Source: Amycolatopsis lexingtonensis (lineage in GTDB: Bacteria; Actinomycetota; Actinomycetes; Mycobacteriales; Pseudonocardiaceae). Taken from it: a stretch of 64,000 nucleotides of DNA. The number at the start of each line of letters is the position of its first letter. The stretch's first letter is position 1. The stretch is taken from the NCBI RefSeq assembly GCF_014873755.1, contig NZ_JADBEG010000001.1, positions 684,501 to 748,500 on the forward strand, given 5' to 3'. The notes beneath the pieces were generated by a model, which was given only the letters and a program-made list of their open reading frames with translations, was not told where the DNA came from and ran no database searches. Both the position numbers and the translations under genes were made by a program. Shown here in pieces: positions 43,232-51,390 of the stretch.

Positions 43232-44893
43232 GTGCGGATCTTCACGATCGTCCTGTCACTGGTGCTGACGTGGGTGCTCTCCGGGGCCGTCGCCTCGGCC
43301 TCGCCCGTCGTGGAAGGGGACACCGACGATCCGGTGACCGCCGCGCCCGCGGTGACGCGGCCCGACACCGCGCACTGCAGTGTCACCCTCGCCGATGCCT
43401 TCCGCTCCAACGCCGCCGACGGCACGCCGCAGTTCTACGAGGGCACGCTCGCGCCGCCCAAGGCCTGTCCGGGGCCGTGGGCGAAGGTCGTCATGGATCA
43501 GACCGTCACCGTGAGCGGGCGGCAGTACGACCGGATCGGCGATCTGCGGATCGGGGGGACCGAGGTCTGGTGGGGGACGACCGAGGAGCCCAGTGGTGAG
43601 GGCAAGCGCGCGATCACCTACCACTTCGACAAGGACCTCACGCCCTACGCCGCGCTGCTGCGCACGCCGCAGCCGTTCCACGGCGGCATCGAGAACTACA
43701 ACTCGCCGGTCTACACCGGGGTCTACGCCCAGACCGTGACGCTCACCTACTACCAGGCCGACCGGAAGCACCCCGCGCCCGGGACCGCCGATCACGTCGC
43801 CGGGTTCGGGCACGCCGACGCGACCCCCGCGGCGCCGACCGTGCACTTCAGCGCGAAAGACCTGCCGCGCAACATCACCCGCGCCTACCTCGAGGTCACC
43901 CTCGAAGGCCACGCCTGCGACGAGCAGTGGTTCGACGACGTCCCCGACGAGGTGTCGGCGAAGTACCCGGCCGCCGGGCTCTGCGGCAAGGGGCCCTACC
44001 GCGAAGCGAACTTCGCGATCGACGGGACCGCCGCCGGCAGCGCTTTCACCTTCCCGCACATCTACTCCGGCGGGATCGTGCCGCAGCTGTGGCGGCCGAT
44101 CGTGGCGATCGACACCTTCAGCCTGCATGCCGAAACCTACGACGTGACACCGTTCGCGGGCCGGCTCGTGGACGGCGGGACGCATGACTTCTCCTTCTCC
44201 TTCCCGGACATCGGCGGCGAGTTCACCGTCGTCCCGACGCTACTGCTCTACACCGACAAAAACGCGGCGCGCACGTCCGGCGCCCTGGTCCAGGACGACG
44301 TCGCCGCCGCACCCGAGCGGAAAACGGCGGTGCGGGACATCGACGGCGGCGTGAACGTCACCGTCACCGCGAAGCGCCACGACGTGACCGCCGGCTACGT
44401 CGACACCTCCGCCGGCCGCGTGTACACCCGCGTCGAACGCACCCGCGACTACCGCAACAGCGACGACGTCACCGGCGGCGGCTTCACCCAGCACGTCGTG
44501 CAGGCCGACTCGGGGCAGCAGACCTCGGTGTCCACAGTGGACGGCCGGGTGCGGTCCGCCGCCCGGCACACGTGGTCCTACCCGCTGACCACCGACGCCA
44601 CCGCGAACATCACCGACGACCAGAACCTGCGGATCTCCGGTTCGGCCGAGATGACGAAGGAGCTCGGCGACCTCACCGGTGACGGCCGGAGCTGGCGGCC
44701 GGTGCGCGCGTCGCGGGAATGGCTGAGCTCCTCAGGCGTGCTGGCCCGCACCAACGGCGTCAACACCGAGGCCGACGGACGCTCGCGGACGTCGTTCGCC
44801 GGCTCGGACGACCTCGGCCGCCCGTACTTCCACTACGCCGCCAGCGAGCACGGGCTGATCACGGTGAACCGGGAGGTCCCGCCGCGGAGGTGA
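43232..44893 (+). CDS. secreted peptide-N-glycosidase A-like protein
   Basis: A 553-residue exported protein (signal peptide to about ASASP, residue 24). The body matches the PNGase A family (PF12222-like): VWWGTTEEPS, GGIENYNSPVYTGVYAQTVTLTYY (seen as ENYNSPVYTGVY), HFSAKDLPRNITRAYLEV, then GHACDEQWFDDVP and PYREANFAIDG. PNGase A removes N-glycans from glycoproteins by cleaving the Asn side-chain amide. In actinobacteria a role in glycoprotein use is plausible. The GTG start has GGGAGG 8 nt upstream. Control by the divergent LacI is likely. Confidence 0.82.
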   Translation: MRIFTIVLSLVLTWVLSGAVASASPVVEGDTDDPVTAAPAVTRPDTAHCSVTLADAFRSNAADGTPQFYEGTLAPPKACPGPWAKVVMDQTVTVSGRQYDRIGDLRIGGTEVWWGTTEEPSGEGKRAITYHFDKDLTPYAALLRTPQPFHGGIENYNSPVYTGVYAQTVTLTYYQADRKHPAPGTADHVAGFGHADATPAAPTVHFSAKDLPRNITRAYLEVTLEGHACDEQWFDDVPDEVSAKYPAAGLCGKGPYREANFAIDGTAAGSAFTFPHIYSGGIVPQLWRPIVAIDTFSLHAETYDVTPFAGRLVDGGTHDFSFSFPDIGGEFTVVPTLLLYTDKNAARTSGALVQDDVAAAPERKTAVRDIDGGVNVTVTAKRHDVTAGYVDTSAGRVYTRVERTRDYRNSDDVTGGGFTQHVVQADSGQQTSVSTVDGRVRSAARHTWSYPLTTDATANITDDQNLRISGSAEMTKELGDLTGDGRSWRPVRASREWLSSSGVLARTNGVNTEADGRSRTSFAGSDDLGRPYFHYAASEHGLITVNREVPPRR

Positions 44894-44946
44894 GCCCGGT
44901 CTCGCCGTCGCTCACCCGATCGGGCTAGTGCGGTACTGTCGGGTAC

Positions 44947-46224
44947 ATGGGGAGTCTCCGTGCACGGGTCCTGGGCTGGGTCGGCCGCCGGTACCTCGCC
45001 CGGCAGTCGAAAAAGGGCTTCGACCTCGAAAAGATGTCGTCGATCCTGCCCGATTCGGCACTGCTGCCGCTGAAGCGCGACGGGCTCGACCCGGTCGCCG
45101 CGATGGCCGAGCGCCGCGCCGAGGCGCCGATCGGCAAGCTCGACCTGCCGTTCGGGATGAACGCCTGGCTGGTCACGGGTTACGACGAGGCTAAGGCCGT
45201 CCTCGGCAAGGCCACCGGGTTCTCCAGCGACTTCGGCAACCTCGTCGGCAACGCCGGGGTGACCGCGGACCAGAACCCCGGCGGCCTCGGCTTCGCGGAC
45301 CCGCCGGTGCACACGCGGCTGCGCAAGCTGCTCACGCCCGAGTTCACGATGCGCCGGCTCGGCAGGCTGGCCCCGCGGATCGACGAGATCGTCGCCGAGC
45401 AGCTCGACGCGATGGCCAAGACCGAGGGCCCGGTCGACCTGTGGCAGGCGTTCGCGCTGCCGATCCCGTCGCTGACCATCTGCGAACTGCTCGGGGTGTC
45501 CTATGAGGACCGTGCGGAGTTCCAGCGGCTGAGCACCGCCCGCTTCGACCTCTTCGGCGGCGCGGGCGCGTCGCTCGGTGCGATGTCGGAGTCGCTGACC
45601 TACCTGCTCGACATCGTCAAGAAGCAGCGCGAGGAGCCCGGCGACGGCCTGCTCGGCATGCTGATCAAGGAACACGGCGACGAGATCGACGACCGCGAAC
45701 TGGCCGGCCTCGCCGACGGCGTCCTCACCGGCGGCCTCGAGACGACGGCGAGCATGCTGGCGCTCGGCGCGCTGGTGCTGCTGCGCGACGAGAAGGCCCT
45801 CGAAGCCGTCCGCGGGGACGACGAGTCCGTGCACCGCTTCGTCGAGGAACTGCTGCGCTACCTGACCGTGGTGCAGATGGCGTTCCCACGCTTCGCCAAG
45901 CAGGACATGGACATCGCCGGCGTCCACATCGCGCAAGGCGACATCGTGCTGGTGTCGCTGTCGGCCGCGGACCGCGACCCGAAGCTGGGCGCGGGCATGG
46001 ACGAGTTCGACGCCACCCGCGAGCCGACGTCCCACCTGGCGTTCAGCTACGGCATCCACCGGTGCATCGGCGCGGAGCTGGCCCGCATGGAGCTGCGCAC
46101 GGCGTACCCGGCCCTGATCAAGCGGTTCCCGAACCTGCGGCTCGCCGTTCCGGAGCAAGACCTTTCGTTCCGCAAGGTGTCCATTGTGTACGGACTGGAC
46201 GAGCTGCCGGTCCTGGTCGACTGA
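44947..46224 (+). CDS. cytochrome P450
   Basis: A 425-residue soluble bacterial P450. I-helix GGLETTAS near residue 261, K-helix EELLRYL near residue 300 (ExxR), and heme loop FSYGIHRCIG with Cys373. Other typical parts are FADPPVHTRLRKLL and EFTMRRLGRL in the B-C region. The substrate is unknown. No ferredoxin or reductase gene is adjacent. It is convergent with the DUF1152 gene, four bases apart. Confidence 0.94.
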   Translation: MGSLRARVLGWVGRRYLARQSKKGFDLEKMSSILPDSALLPLKRDGLDPVAAMAERRAEAPIGKLDLPFGMNAWLVTGYDEAKAVLGKATGFSSDFGNLVGNAGVTADQNPGGLGFADPPVHTRLRKLLTPEFTMRRLGRLAPRIDEIVAEQLDAMAKTEGPVDLWQAFALPIPSLTICELLGVSYEDRAEFQRLSTARFDLFGGAGASLGAMSESLTYLLDIVKKQREEPGDGLLGMLIKEHGDEIDDRELAGLADGVLTGGLETTASMLALGALVLLRDEKALEAVRGDDESVHRFVEELLRYLTVVQMAFPRFAKQDMDIAGVHIAQGDIVLVSLSAADRDPKLGAGMDEFDATREPTSHLAFSYGIHRCIGAELARMELRTAYPALIKRFPNLRLAVPEQDLSFRKVSIVYGLDELPVLVD

Positions 46225-46227
46225 GCC

Positions 46228-47187
46228 TCAGTGCGGGATGGCCCGCCGCGGCCGTCGCCCGACGCGGTCGCGGTGCGCTTCGATGACCATGGCGACCTCG
46301 GTGGCGGTGTCCGTGCCGGCGAGCTCCGGCAGGTAGCCGACCTCGGCGGCCAGGATCGCCAGGTCCGCCGCGAAGTAGACGCCCATCAGCGGGTTCACGA
46401 ACAGCTCGCTGCCCGCGGTGCGGGTGGTGGAGTGCACGTCCCCGAACTCGCCCCGCAGCGCGGCGGCGATCTGCCCCTGGACGATGCTCGGCCGGTCCGG
46501 GGTCGCGCGGTTCGCGTCCGCGACGGCGTCCAGGTAAGCAGCCGCTTCCGGGGAGGCCGACGGGATCGACAGCGCGCCCAGGTACCCGCCGGCCCGGTCG
46601 AGGGCGGCGAGGTTCTCCAGCACGTGGGCGTGGCAGACGCCGTGGAAGGCGTCGATGCCGAAGCCGAGGCTGACGACGACGCGGTCGATGCCTTCGAGCG
46701 CGGCCACCGCGGCGAGGCTCGCCATGTCCTCTTCGGGCGTGCCGAGCCCCGACTCGTCCCCGCGCAGCAGGATGTCCGTGCCGCCGTCGACGAGCACCAC
46801 CGCGTCCGCGCCGAGCCGGCCGGCCAGGTCCTCGTACGCCGCTCGCAGCGGCCGGGCGCCGACCCGGGGGAAGGCGTGGACGACGCCGGGCCAGCCCTGG
46901 GTTTCGAGCCAGCGGGCGAGCGTCCGCTCGGGGAAGTACGCGTCGTCGCCCGCGCTGCCGGGGTGCACCCGCGCGACGTCCGGGGCGATCCAGTCGTCGA
47001 GATCGAGGCGGTTCAGGTCGCTGAACGCCAGGTTCGCGAAGTGCACTTCCTTGCCCTGCGCGCGCAGGGCGACGGCCAGCGGGATCCCGGCGTAGACGTC
47101 GAACCCGCCACCGGCGCCCGCGACGAGCACGCGGCGCGCGGACTTCAGGCGGGTGAACAGCGGTGGTTCGGCGAGGGTGTGCACCAC
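46228..47187 (-). CDS. DUF1152 family protein
   Basis: A 319-residue protein of the DUF1152 family. The start VLVAGAGGGFDVYAGIPLAV suggests a nucleotide or metabolite loop, followed by VVLVDGGTDILLRGDESGLGTPEEDM (seen as DGGTDILLRGDESGLGTPEE) and LGFGIDAFHGVCHAHVLEN. The family has no settled function. The protein is cytoplasmic. Confidence 0.85.
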   Translation of the reverse strand: MVHTLAEPPLFTRLKSARRVLVAGAGGGFDVYAGIPLAVALRAQGKEVHFANLAFSDLNRLDLDDWIAPDVARVHPGSAGDDAYFPERTLARWLETQGWPGVVHAFPRVGARPLRAAYEDLAGRLGADAVVLVDGGTDILLRGDESGLGTPEEDMASLAAVAALEGIDRVVVSLGFGIDAFHGVCHAHVLENLAALDRAGGYLGALSIPSASPEAAAYLDAVADANRATPDRPSIVQGQIAAALRGEFGDVHSTTRTAGSELFVNPLMGVYFAADLAILAAEVGYLPELAGTDTATEVAMVIEAHRDRVGRRPRRAIPH

Positions 47188-47239
47188 GCCATGCTACGGG
47201 GATTCCGCCACCGGGCGGGCCCGATCGTCCACTGTGGAC

Positions 47240-47857
47240 TCAGCGCACCCCGCGCGGACGGAACTGGATGCTGATCCGCGGCCCGACCGCCCGGCTCGTC
47301 TTCGGGATCGCGTGTTCCCACGTGCGCTGGCACGAGCCGCCCATGACGATCAGGTCGCCGTGGCCGAGGGCGTAGCGGTGGGACTCGCCGCCCCCGCGGG
47401 GGCGCAGGGCCAGCTGGCGGGCCGTGCCGACCGAGAGGATCGCGACCATCGTGTCTTCCGTGCTGCCGCGGTCGCCGTGCCAGGCGACGCTGTCGCGGCC
47501 GTCGCGGTAGTAGCACAGGCCCGCCGTGCGGAACGGCTCGCCGAGCTCGCCCGCGTAGTGCTCGCTCAGCGCGGCGCGCGCCTCGGCCAGCACGGGGTGG
47601 GGGAGCGGAGCCGCTTCGCGGTAGAAGCACAGCAGGCGCGGGACGTCGACGAGCCGGTCGTACATCCGGCGCCGCTCGGCCTGCCACGGGACGCCGGTGA
47701 CGAGGTCGGTGAACACCTCGCCGGCGCCCTCGAGCCAGCCGGGCTGCACGTCGATCCACGCGCCCGCCCCGAGTTCGGTCCGGCGCGGGGCCAGCTCGTG
47801 CAGCGTGACGGGGCCGGATTCGCCGAACAGCGATGCCTGCAGTGCCGGGGTCGTCAT
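47240..47857 (-). CDS. alkB: AlkB-like 2-oxoglutarate/Fe(II) dioxygenase
   Basis: A 205-residue AlkB. The iron ligands are H127 and D129 (AWHGDRG) and H182 (TWEHAIPK). The 2-oxoglutarate contact is RISIQFR at the C-terminus. It removes alkyl groups from N1-methyladenine and N3-methylcytosine by oxidation. The ATG at 47857 was chosen, since residues upstream are Arg-rich and lie over the operator. A LexA-type box lies 22 bases upstream, so it is probably DNA-damage inducible. Confidence 0.93.
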   Translation of the reverse strand: MTTPALQASLFGESGPVTLHELAPRRTELGAGAWIDVQPGWLEGAGEVFTDLVTGVPWQAERRRMYDRLVDVPRLLCFYREAAPLPHPVLAEARAALSEHYAGELGEPFRTAGLCYYRDGRDSVAWHGDRGSTEDTMVAILSVGTARQLALRPRGGGESHRYALGHGDLIVMGGSCQRTWEHAIPKTSRAVGPRISIQFRPRGVR

Positions 47858-47878
47858 GGGTTCGACCGTACACCACGT

Positions 47879-47894
47879 TCGAACAGATGTTCTA
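47879..47894 (-). promoter_or_regulatory. LexA (SOS) box upstream of alkB
   Basis: TCGAACAGATGTTCTA matches the actinobacterial/Gram-positive LexA site (GAAC-n4-GTTC, flanked by TC on one side). It lies 22 bases before the alkB start. Confidence 0.75.
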
Positions 47895-47953
47895 CGTGAA
47901 ACATCGGCCGGACCCGCGACAAGGGTTCCGGCAAAGTCGCGCCGGGTGGGTCC

Positions 47954-48011
47954 GCGGTGTCTTGAATGAGTCATTCAGGACCTCCGAAGACCTGAATGAC
48001 TCATTCAAGAC
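47954..48011. repeat. dispersed 58-bp palindromic repeat, copy 2
   Basis: Identical to 17314-17371 apart from one base. Here the two 21-bp arms pair perfectly around the 11-nt spacer ACCTCCGAAGA. It lies in the gap upstream of alkB. Confidence 0.85.
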
Positions 48012-48055
48012 GTCAGCGAAGCTGTCGCCGAGCGAGCCTCGGGAGCCGGGGCAAG

Positions 48056-48112
48056 GCGGGCTGAAGGGGACTTTCCTGCGATGGGATGAGAGCAACGTCC
48101 CCTTCAGCCCGC
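48056..48112. repeat. long inverted repeat (16-bp arms)
   Basis: GCGGGCTGAAGGGGAC at 48056-48071 pairs perfectly with 48097-48112, with a 25-nt loop. It is 18 bases after the stop of the RibD-C reductase, so it may end that transcript, or be another dispersed element next to the 58-bp repeat. Confidence 0.7.
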
Positions 48113-48130
48113 GACCGCACCCGCGACCGG

Positions 48131-48706
48131 TCAGCGGACGAACTCGTAGACCAGCTTCTGGATCCCGTTGCCGTAGGACGCGCTGTCGATCAGCTTCAGG
48201 CTCTGCTTGTCCTTGTCGGTCTCGCTGAACAGCCGCTTCCCGGCGCCGAGCAGCACCGGGAACACCAGGAGGTGGAGCCGGTCGATCAGGCCCGCGTCGG
48301 CCAGCGACCGGTTCAGGGTGGCGCTGCCGTTGACGATGATCGGGCCGCCCTCGGTCTCCTTGAGCGCGGCGACGTCGTCCAGTGACCGCAGGATCGTCGT
48401 CTCGCCCCAGTTGTCCACCAGGTCCGTCTCTTTGAGTGTGGTCGACACGACGTACTTCGGCATCGCGTTGTAGCCGGCGAACTCGACGGTCATGCCCGGC
48501 CAGACCGGCGCGAAGGCCTGGTAGCTGACGCGGCCCAGCAGGAGCGCGGTGGCCTCTTCCTGCTCGGTGCCCTTGATCTCGTACGCGGCCGGCTCGAACT
48601 CCACGTCCTTGAAGGTCCAGCCCGCGTTGCGGTAGCCGGGCTCGCCGCCGGGGGCTTCGACGACGCCGTCGAGCGAGACGAACGAGGTGGAGATCAGGGT
48701 GCGCAT
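48131..48706 (-). CDS. dihydrofolate reductase family protein (RibD C-domain)
   Basis: A 191-residue NADPH-dependent reductase fold: LISTSFVSLDGVVEAPGGE at the start, LLLGRVSYQAFAPVWPG, then GPIIVNGSATLNRSLADAGLIDRLHLLVFPVLLG (seen as NGSATLNRSLADAGLID). These YyaP/YwjB-like proteins have unknown substrates. ATG 48706 has GAGGAG 6 nt upstream; a longer frame to 48739 is rejected on that ground. Confidence 0.88.
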   Translation of the reverse strand: MRTLISTSFVSLDGVVEAPGGEPGYRNAGWTFKDVEFEPAAYEIKGTEQEEATALLLGRVSYQAFAPVWPGMTVEFAGYNAMPKYVVSTTLKETDLVDNWGETTILRSLDDVAALKETEGGPIIVNGSATLNRSLADAGLIDRLHLLVFPVLLGAGKRLFSETDKDKQSLKLIDSASYGNGIQKLVYEFVR

Positions 48707-48855
48707 GTTTGCTCCTCGGAGGATCGGTGGTGCCTTCACGAGTCTGTCGAACGAGCACGGCCGGATTCGACACGGCCCGGAAAACTCTTGTCCGTGACGG
48801 CTCGGGCTCGTACAGTCACCATCACCGCCGCCTCGAGTGATCCAGGAGGTCGACG

Positions 48856-49458
48856 GTGCGCAGAATGCACGGTGCGGGTGTGGTCGTGGCGGTCGCGGCA
48901 GGGCTCGCGATCCTCGCCCCCGCGGCGAACGCCCAGGTCGGGACGGGTCCGTGGACCCCGGAGTCGCCGAGCTATTCGGAGCAGGAGCGGGGGTGCGGCC
49001 AGCTTTCCGGGCTCACCTTCCAGCTCACCTGCTCGACTTCGAGCGGTGATCAGCGCGCGGAACGCCGCTACGCCACCTACACCGGCGGCACTCACCAGTT
49101 CGAGGGCTCGTTCAAGATCACCAGCATGACCGGCTCCCGGATCAGTCTCAAGCAGACGTTCCGGGACGGCTCGAACGCCGGGCCGTACTTCATGCTGGCC
49201 GTCGAGAAGGGCGGCCGGCTGTACGCGGTGGAGGGCGGGGCGACGCTGGGCAGCGGCGCGACCGTCGGCACGTCGGTGCGGGTCAACACGATCAACCAGG
49301 TCGGCAGCTCGCACAAGGTGTACCTCAACGGCTCGCTGAAGCAGACGATCTCCAGCGCGAGCGGCAGCTACTACGACAAGTTCGGCAGCTACCGCACGTC
49401 CAGTGGCGCGGGGCCGATCACCGTGCAGTGGAGCGGCGTGAAGTTCTGGCGCAAGTGA
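48856..49458 (+). CDS. secreted jelly-roll protein, polysaccharide-lyase-like
   Basis: A 200-residue exported protein (signal peptide to AANAQ, about residue 27). The mature part has alternating strands: RAERRYATYTGGTHQFEGSF, then ISLKQTF and PYFMLAVEKGGRLYAV, and ends in YYDKFGSYRTSSGAGPITVQ. This resembles the concanavalin-like jelly roll of PL7/PL20-type alginate or glucuronan lyases, but the standard catalytic motifs are not clear, so it may be a binding protein. The GTG start has AGGAGGT 5 nt upstream. Confidence 0.65.
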   Translation: MRRMHGAGVVVAVAAGLAILAPAANAQVGTGPWTPESPSYSEQERGCGQLSGLTFQLTCSTSSGDQRAERRYATYTGGTHQFEGSFKITSMTGSRISLKQTFRDGSNAGPYFMLAVEKGGRLYAVEGGATLGSGATVGTSVRVNTINQVGSSHKVYLNGSLKQTISSASGSYYDKFGSYRTSSGAGPITVQWSGVKFWRK

Positions 49459-49464
49459 CGCACC

Positions 49465-49498
49465 GGCGGCGCTCCCGGATCAGGCCGGGGGCGCCGCC
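49465..49498. terminator. bidirectional terminator between convergent genes
   Basis: GGCGGCGCTCCCGG (49465-49478) pairs with CCGGGGGCGCCGCC (49485-49498) with one mismatch and a 6-nt loop. It spans the end of the pseudouridine synthase gene and follows the secreted protein gene by 6 bases. Confidence 0.75.
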
Positions 49499-50418
49499 CA
49501 CGCGTCGGGGTCGTCCCAGGCGGACAGCCGCAGGCCACTGGTGAACCGCCGGGGCGTCCCGGTGACCGGGTCGTCGAAGGCGAGCACCTTCGCCAGCAGC
49601 TGCAACGGTTTCGTGAAGTCACCGAGCGGTTTTTCGCGCAGCTGCGGGTAGAAGTCGTCGCCGAGGATGGGGACGCCGAGCCCGCTGAGGTGGACGCGCA
49701 GCTGGTGCGTCCGGCCGGTCGACGGCTTCAGCCGGTAGCGCCCCAGCCCGTCGCGGTGCTCGAGCAGTTCGACGTGCGTCTCGGCGTTCGGCTCGCCCGG
49801 CTCTTCGCGTGCCGCGAGCACGCCGCGCTCCTTGACGATCCGGCTCCGGACGGTCCGCGGCAGCTCCAGGCCCGGGTCGTAGGGCGCGATCGCCTCGTAC
49901 TCCTTGTGCACCCGGCGGTCGCGGAACAGCGTCTGGTACTTCCCGCGCAGCTCCGGCGTGATCACGAACATCACCACGCCGGCGGTGACCCGGTCGAGCC
50001 GGTGCGCGGGGGACAGGTGCGGCAGGCCGAGGTCGCGTCGCAGCCGCACGAGCGCCGTCTCGAGGATGTGCTGCCCGCGCGGGATGGTCGCCAGGAAGTG
50101 CGGCTTGTCGACGACCAGCAGGTGCTCGTCGCGGTGCACGACGCGGATTTCGAACGGGACCGGCACCTCGTCGGGCAGGTCGCGGTGGAACCAGATGAAC
50201 GAGCCGGGCTCGAACGGCGTGTCGACGCCGAGCGGGCCGTCGACGCCGTGGATGCGCTCCTCGCGCAGCATTTCCTCGATGCGGGCCGGTGCCACGCGGG
50301 GCAGCCGGTCGACGAGGTGCGCCAGAAGGGTCGGCCACTCGCCGTCGGCGGGGAGCTTGAGCCGGGCGGGGTCCAGCCCGTGGCGCGGCGGGATCGGCGG
50401 CCTGAGCTTGCGTCTCAT
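49480..50418 (-). CDS. RluA-family RNA pseudouridine synthase
   Basis: A 312-residue synthase. The catalytic Asp is D142 in AHRLDRVTAGV. It also has VVHRDEHLLVVDKPHFLA, VHKEYEAIA, and near the C-terminus STGRTHQLRVHLSGLGVPILGD (seen as GRTHQLRVHLSGLGVPI). It isomerises uridine in rRNA or tRNA; the target is not clear. The N-terminal 80 residues are an atypical S4-less region. It is followed upstream by a DUF5313 gene on the same strand, 16 bases away. Confidence 0.9.
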   Translation of the reverse strand: MRRKLRPPIPPRHGLDPARLKLPADGEWPTLLAHLVDRLPRVAPARIEEMLREERIHGVDGPLGVDTPFEPGSFIWFHRDLPDEVPVPFEIRVVHRDEHLLVVDKPHFLATIPRGQHILETALVRLRRDLGLPHLSPAHRLDRVTAGVVMFVITPELRGKYQTLFRDRRVHKEYEAIAPYDPGLELPRTVRSRIVKERGVLAAREEPGEPNAETHVELLEHRDGLGRYRLKPSTGRTHQLRVHLSGLGVPILGDDFYPQLREKPLGDFTKPLQLLAKVLAFDDPVTGTPRRFTSGLRLSAWDDPDAWAAPPA

Positions 50419-50434
50419 CGTCCTCTGACTCTAC

Positions 50435-50827
50435 TTAACCCTCCGAAGGGGTCCGGTAGCGCGCGAGGTAGCGGGCGGTCGCTTCGGCGTTCTTCGCCTC
50501 GGCGGCTTCGGCGCGGATGCGGCGGCCGGTGTTGTGCGGGAACCCCTGCCTGCCGAGCCGGTGCTCGACGCTCTCCTCCATGTACGCGCAGGAGTAGAAG
50601 TACGCGACGAGCCCGGCCATGAGGACCAGGGAGAGCCGCAGCCAGATCGAGCCGGGCAGCAGCAGCCACACCGCGCACAGCGGCAGGATGCCGACCGACC
50701 GCTGCAGCACGTACCGCGCGCGCCAGTGCTTGGACGTCGCATCGTGCAGGGCCCAGTCGTTGAGCCGCTCGGGGAGCCGCACGCCGACGGCGTAACCGAA
50801 CCAGCGGAGCACACTCGGTCGTTCCAT
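50435..50827 (-). CDS. DUF5313-like small membrane protein
   Basis: A 130-residue protein with two close membrane helices (SVGILPLCAVWLLLPGSIWL, RLSLVLMAGLVAYFYSCAYM). The start RWFGYAVGVRLPERLNDWALHD matches the actinobacterial DUF5313 type. The C-terminus is a charged helix rich in Ala and Glu. Function unknown. It is divergent from a MarR regulator, with operators between them, and may be under its control. Confidence 0.8.
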   Translation of the reverse strand: MERPSVLRWFGYAVGVRLPERLNDWALHDATSKHWRARYVLQRSVGILPLCAVWLLLPGSIWLRLSLVLMAGLVAYFYSCAYMEESVEHRLGRQGFPHNTGRRIRAEAAEAKNAEATARYLARYRTPSEG

Positions 50828-50836
50828 GAGTTGGAT

Positions 50837-50868
50837 AGTACACTAATGCTTAGTGCACTAATCATTAG
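50837..50868. promoter_or_regulatory. paired MarR operator-like palindromes
   Basis: A 23-bp imperfect palindrome at 50837-50859 (arms AGTACACTAA and TTAGTGCACT) overlaps an 11-bp palindrome CTAATCATTAG at 50858-50868. Both lie between the DUF5313 and marR starts. Confidence 0.65.
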
Positions 50869-50898
50869 CGCGATCGACGACACAGTAGGATCGGCGGC

Positions 50899-51336
50899 AT
50901 GATCGACCTGGGTGAGGACCCCCTGAAGCTGGACCGGCAGGTGTGCTTCGCGCTGTCGGTGGCTTCGCGCAGCGTGATCGCGATCTACCGGCCGCTGCTC
51001 GAGCCGTACGGCCTGACCCATCCGCAGTACCTGGTGATGCTCGCGCTGTGGGAGCGCTCGCCGCGCTCGGTGAAGGACCTCGGCGCGTCGCTGCGCCACG
51101 AGCCCGCGACGCTTTCGCCGCTGCTGAAGCGGCTGGAGGCGCTGGGGTACGTGACGCGCGCCCGCAGCCGGGAGGACGAGCGGCAGCTGACCGTCGAGCT
51201 GACGGCGAAGGGCCGCGCGCTGCGGGCGGAAGCGGAGAAGATCCCGTACAAGGTCGTCGAGACCCTCGGGATGGAGCTGCCCGAGCTGGAGGCGCTGCAC
51301 GCCGCGCTGAGCCGGGTCATCGCCGCGACCGCCTGA
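50899..51336 (+). CDS. MarR family regulator, OhrR-like
   Basis: A 145-residue MarR protein. The N-terminal LDRQVCFALSVASRSVIAIY places a single cysteine, C16, where OhrR has its peroxide-sensing thiol. The winged HTH includes SVKDLGASLRHEPATLSPLLKRLE (seen as HEPATLSPLLKRLEALGYV) and SREDERQLTVELTAKG. It probably senses organic peroxides or another electrophile. No ohr peroxidase gene is nearby. Operator-like palindromes lie upstream. Confidence 0.85.
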   Translation: MIDLGEDPLKLDRQVCFALSVASRSVIAIYRPLLEPYGLTHPQYLVMLALWERSPRSVKDLGASLRHEPATLSPLLKRLEALGYVTRARSREDERQLTVELTAKGRALRAEAEKIPYKVVETLGMELPELEALHAALSRVIAATA

Positions 51337-51390
51337 GGAATTCCCGGCCGCCCGGCGCGTTGCCCCTGGAAGAGCCTTCCGGGAGGAACC

